A stretch of 54,455 nucleotides of DNA, from contig JAHXIV010000023.1 in assembly GCA_025655455.1 (NCBI GenBank), positions 43,079 to 97,533 of the forward strand, given 5' to 3'. Origin of the DNA: a gamma proteobacterium symbiont of Taylorina sp. (GTDB lineage: Bacteria > Pseudomonadota > Gammaproteobacteria > GRL18). Each line of letters begins with the position of its first letter. The first letter of the stretch is position 1. Made by a program: the position numbers and the translations under genes. Below are positions 51,784 to 54,455 of the stretch, in pieces. Below the pieces are notes generated by a model. It was not told the DNA's origin. It saw only the letters and a list, made by a program, of their open reading frames with translations, and ran no database searches.

Positions 51784-51854
51784 GGGTCAGGAATCATATT
51801 CACTATTCATTTTCGATCAATGCGGTCAGACTCGATTGATTGACATGGTAAATT

Positions 51855-51995
51855 TGCCACCCAGAACTGCTGGAACAGATAAGCAACCAAGAAATCTTAT
51901 GTGATAGCCATGAAGAATCAAAAGGTCAGATGAGTTTATACCCTATATTTCAATCAACATAACCCTCCACATTTTCATGCAGAGTATCAGGGAAA
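51855..51995 (+). repeat. Decayed second copy of the pilE-DUF4160 junction
   Basis: Carries ACTGCTGGAACAGATAAGC, GGTCAGATGAGTTTAT, TTTCAAT and CATAACCCTCCACATTTTC in the same order as 50589-50745, with substitutions and a 34-bp deletion. It encodes no intact protein. Confidence 0.75.
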
Positions 51996-52071
51996 CAAAT
52001 AGTTCAACCATTGTGCTGCTCGCCTTCAGTGATTCCGTAAATCGATTATTAAAATAATAGAATCATGGATG

Positions 52072-52980
52072 CTATTGAGATGTAGAGAATGAACTGGCTG
52101 GTGTCGTTATAACGTTGATCGACGAGTCTTCAGCGAAGGAAATCATTGTTTGTGGAAAAGGAATTTCAATCCCTGCTGCATCAAAGCGGCGTTTAATATT
52201 AAGGAATGAATCGCACTGTAGGGCAAAGCCGTTCCTGGAATTTTCAGCCCATGCCATAGCTCGTAGATTAACTGATGAATCACCCAAACTGGTGATTCGA
52301 ACAATAACTATTGGAGAGCCGCTCTCTTTCTGTTCCGCAGTTCGGATATCAACATTGAGAGGGTGCTGGCCTATTTCTTCAATCATAATGGACATGGCTT
52401 TATCGACATCAGACGAGTAGCCAATACCCACATCAATAAATTTACAGATGTGGCTGTCGGTGTGGTCTGTATTAACGATAATCTGGCTATTGACCTGAGA
52501 GTTTGGAATGATGACCCTATTATTTTCATTATCGCGAACGACCGTTTCCCGTAGATTTATATCTTCAACTATGCCTGTGTAATTGTTATTTAACGTGATT
52601 TTGTCGCCAATTTTGAATGGCCGAAAGAAAATTATCATGAAGCCGCCGACAATATTTCCTAAAATTTGCTGAGACGCAAGCCCACCTACAACGGTCAAGA
52701 TGCCAGCGCCAGCTAGTAACGAGTGGCCAATGATTTCAAATTCGGGTATTTGCGTTAGAGTTGCGCTGATACCCAGGGTATATATAGTGAATGATATCAA
52801 CCGCTTGAAAAATCTCAGGGTGGTTTGATCAAAGCTCGATTTGCCTAACTTCGCATTAGACATCACCCGAGAGATCGCTCTATTTACGATCCAGTTAGTG
52901 ATTATCGTGATGAGAATAATGCTGCCGATAATGGCAATAAGCCTGAAATCTTCAGGCACGTAATCGAATACAGATTTCAT
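52072..52980 (-). CDS. MscS-family mechanosensitive channel
   Basis: Three N-terminal membrane helices with the pore-lining segment SLLAGAGILTVVGGLASQQI and LGNIVGGFMIIFFRPF, then the beta domain starting KIGDKITLNNNYTGIVEDIN and LRETVVRDNENNRVIIPNSQ. The C-terminal alpha/beta part ends near residue 285 (EIPFPQTM), followed by a short tail. Length 302 is typical. It releases solutes on hypo-osmotic shock. Standing alone; its upstream region holds copy 2 of the palindromic element. Confidence 0.93.
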   Translation of the reverse strand: MKSVFDYVPEDFRLIAIIGSIILITIITNWIVNRAISRVMSNAKLGKSSFDQTTLRFFKRLISFTIYTLGISATLTQIPEFEIIGHSLLAGAGILTVVGGLASQQILGNIVGGFMIIFFRPFKIGDKITLNNNYTGIVEDINLRETVVRDNENNRVIIPNSQVNSQIIVNTDHTDSHICKFIDVGIGYSSDVDKAMSIMIEEIGQHPLNVDIRTAEQKESGSPIVIVRITSLGDSSVNLRAMAWAENSRNGFALQCDSFLNIKRRFDAAGIEIPFPQTMISFAEDSSINVITTPASSFSTSQ

Positions 52981-52990
52981 TTATGGCTCT

Positions 52991-53066
52991 CTCTTGAGTA
53001 ACAAAAAATTGGCACAAATAATTTTAAGCCATTTTAATGTTACTAAAAATAATTCATGCCAATTTT
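52991..53066 (+). repeat. Palindromic intergenic element, copy 2
   Basis: Starts CTCTTGAGTAACAAAAAATT and ends CATGCCAATTTT; matches the reverse complement of 39568-39646 nearly throughout. It lies between the mscS-type gene and the RRM gene, just upstream of the mscS-type start. Confidence 0.75.
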
Positions 53067-53285
53067 AGTTTAAGTTATATATTGTAACGATACCTACTTA
53101 TGGATAACACTATAAACTAAATTTGCACTTCTATAAAGCACATATCAGGAGCCTGTCCTCTGTACATCGTTTCCCCGGGAACTTATCTGAACGCTGCCCC
53201 TTCTTATTATCCTCTTGATCTGGCTCTTAAGTTTGTAATGCCGACAAAAGCAGGTAATAATATAAGGAACAAAAAAGAGAAAAAA

Positions 53286-53519
53286 ATGAAATTATTAATC
53301 CGCAAGCTGGCACGCAGTACAACAGAAGCCGAGATTCTGGCTATGTTTGAAACTCACGGTATCGTCCAATCCTGTAATTTAGTGTTGGATCAACAGACTC
53401 AGAAATCCAAAGGTTTTGCTTTTGTCGAAATGCCCAGACCAGGCGAAGCCAAAGCAGCTATGAAGAGTCTGAATGGAAAAGAAGTTGCAGGCAGTCTTAT
53501 TCGCGTTAAAAAAGCATAA
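53286..53519 (+). CDS. RRM-type RNA-binding protein
   Basis: A 77-residue single RNA-recognition-motif protein: RNP2-like LLIRKLA near the start and RNP1 KGFAFVEM (about 45-52). Such short RRM proteins in bacteria resemble cyanobacterial Rbp proteins and are often cold-induced. The ATG at 53286 follows AAGAGA; an upstream in-frame ATG at 53238 adds a non-conserved, asparagine- and lysine-rich segment and is less likely. A leader of about 200 bp with no gene (53067-53285) precedes it, compatible with regulation at the RNA level. Confidence 0.9.
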   Translation: MKLLIRKLARSTTEAEILAMFETHGIVQSCNLVLDQQTQKSKGFAFVEMPRPGEAKAAMKSLNGKEVAGSLIRVKKA

Positions 53520-53622
53520 CCATCTTAAACTTCAAAGCGAACCTTGCAAACGTCTATTCAAATCATCATCTACTAAAGAATAATTGAATTGGAAAGATAT
53601 GAAGAATCGGAAATTATGTTAA

Positions 53623-54108
53623 TTATCTATAAACAGATTGAGTCTTCCTTTCAGGACGATATTTAAGTTGCAGACCTTTTAAAAAATTACGCAGGATTTG
53701 ATCTTTACATACTCTATAATGTTTATGATCAGGCTTTCGAAAAAAAGCACTGAGTTCATGTTTACTCATTCTAAATTCAGCTAAATTCATAATAGCTAAT
53801 ACATCTTCTGCTTTTAAATTTAGAGCAATCTTTAACTTCATAAAAATAATATTATTGCTTAAGCGATTTTCCGGCTCATGCTGCGGCCCGTCTTTTTTAC
53901 CCCGTTTATCATTAATCAAACCATTTAAAAAAATAGCTAACTGCCGGTCAGATAATTTCTGAAAATCAGCATCTTCTTCTTTTTTTAACCAGCTGCTGAC
54001 CTGTTCCCGTGTCACCTGATCATCAGCCAATGCAAATATGGCAATCATTTTTGTATCATTAAAGTCAAAGATATAGCGTACCCGGCGTAAGACATCATTA
54101 TGGATCAT
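53623..54108 (-). CDS. yehS: DUF1456 (YehS) family protein
   Basis: Two repeats of the DUF1456 domain: NDVLRRVRYIFDFNDTKMIA with WLKKEED and LSDRQLAIFLNGLI, then NNIIFMKLKIALNLKAEDVL with HELSAFFRKPDHKHY and CKDQILRNFLKGLQLKYR. Length 161 matches E. coli YehS. No function is established for the family. Standing alone, convergent with the RRM gene. Confidence 0.95.
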   Translation of the reverse strand: MIHNDVLRRVRYIFDFNDTKMIAIFALADDQVTREQVSSWLKKEEDADFQKLSDRQLAIFLNGLINDKRGKKDGPQHEPENRLSNNIIFMKLKIALNLKAEDVLAIMNLAEFRMSKHELSAFFRKPDHKHYRVCKDQILRNFLKGLQLKYRPERKTQSVYR

Positions 54109-54234
54109 AAAATATTTCCTGATTAGTAAGTTTATTTGCTACCCATTTTACGGATATTTATTATAAGGACAATAGCATTGCTGTTTTATCCATAAAAACA
54201 AGCATTAAAATATTACTTTTTACTGATATAGGTC

Positions 54235-54248
54235 ATTAATATATTAAT
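54235..54248. promoter_or_regulatory. 14-bp palindrome upstream of the hdrA/qmoA-like gene
   Basis: ATTAATATATTAAT is a perfect palindrome about 145 bp before the start codon, in a 283-bp gene-free stretch (54109-54391). A dimeric regulator could bind it, but such A+T-only palindromes also arise by chance in AT-rich DNA. Confidence 0.25.
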
Positions 54249-54391
54249 TAAGAGTACTTTTTCATGGAAAAAACGCTGAGAAAAGAGTATCATTCTTCGT
54301 TTATTTTTGAGCATAAGTCTCTGAATACCATACTAAATTACTTGGTTATTAGAGTTTTATTTAAATTAATCCGTTCCTTGGAGGAAATTCG

Positions 54392-54455
54392 ATGTCGGAT
54401 ATAGTTGCAACCAACGAGACCATCTTAGTAGTGGGTGGCGGAATCAGCGGTATCA
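54392..54455 (+). CDS. HdrA/QmoA-type FAD protein, 5' end only
   Basis: The first 21 codons read MSDIVATNETILVVGGGISGI, with the GxGxxG dinucleotide-binding motif (GGGISG) directly after a short leader, as in HdrA and QmoA. GGAGG lies 7 bp before the ATG. In sulfur oxidisers these flavoproteins belong to sHdr or Qmo complexes that pass electrons from sulfur carriers such as DsrC. The rest is outside the window, so the exact subunit cannot be decided; another NAD(P)/FAD protein is possible. Confidence 0.65.
   Translation, partial: MSDIVATNETILVVGGGISGI

Overview
The window comes from an AT-rich gammaproteobacterium, probably a sulfur-oxidising, possibly autotrophic one. Split parC and parE genes, a type IV minor-pilin cluster, a DUF1456 (YehS) gene and OmpR-type two-component pairs point to Gammaproteobacteria. 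A DsrC-like protein, the first 21 codons of an HdrA/QmoA-type flavoprotein at the right edge, and an LCIB-type (theta-class) carbonic anhydrase homologue point to sulfur and inorganic-carbon metabolism. The taxonomy is inference; no rRNA or tRNA gene is present.

Layout. (1) 1-4857, minus strand: a run of exported proteins (outer-membrane barrel, Tat-exported FecR-domain protein, unknown secreted proteins, a truncated filamentous-haemagglutinin secretion domain, and a protein with 237-bp repeats that runs off the left edge). (2) 5105-11378, plus strand: VWA protein, histidine kinase and OmpR-type regulator, then a lipoprotein solute-binding protein translationally coupled to a GGDEF cyclase. 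(3) 11397-20059, minus strand: parC, a Tim44-like gene and parE, with parE separated from the others by an AAA ATPase gene and a decayed IS-derived segment bounded by 24-bp inverted repeats. (4) 20133-28633: an LCIB-like gene and a sigma54-type two-component system on the minus strand; divergently, a near-consensus -24/-12 promoter drives a small protein gene, an SLC13/TrkA-C permease and an NhaD-type antiporter. (5) 28831-35204: a compact plus-strand cluster (thermostable-hemolysin family, AMP-forming ligase, haem-oxygenase-like diiron-type enzyme, TPR protein, short-chain dehydrogenase, response regulator, histidine kinase) preceded by a PmrA/QseB-like CTTAAG-N5-CTTAAG box. (6) 35409-45441: an accessory stretch of small genes, including three paralogous seven-cysteine proteins, a candidate c-di-GMP-I riboswitch before a 38-residue membrane peptide, a small heat-shock gene with a ROSE-like thermometer, a DsrC-like gene, gene fragments and a palindromic repeat. 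(7) 45648-50615: minor pilins, including an unusually large PilV-like protein. (8) 50652-52000: a DUF4160/DUF2442 pair among toxin-antitoxin-type gene remnants and a decayed duplication. (9) 52072-54455: an MscS channel, an RRM protein, DUF1456 and the start of hdrA/qmoA.

The strongest candidates for an undescribed system are the self-regulated 28831-35204 enzyme cluster, the sigma54-controlled ion/anion transport locus next to the LCIB-like gene, and the riboswitch-peptide unit at 38052-38291. All calls come from reading the sequence by eye; no database search or structure computation was run.
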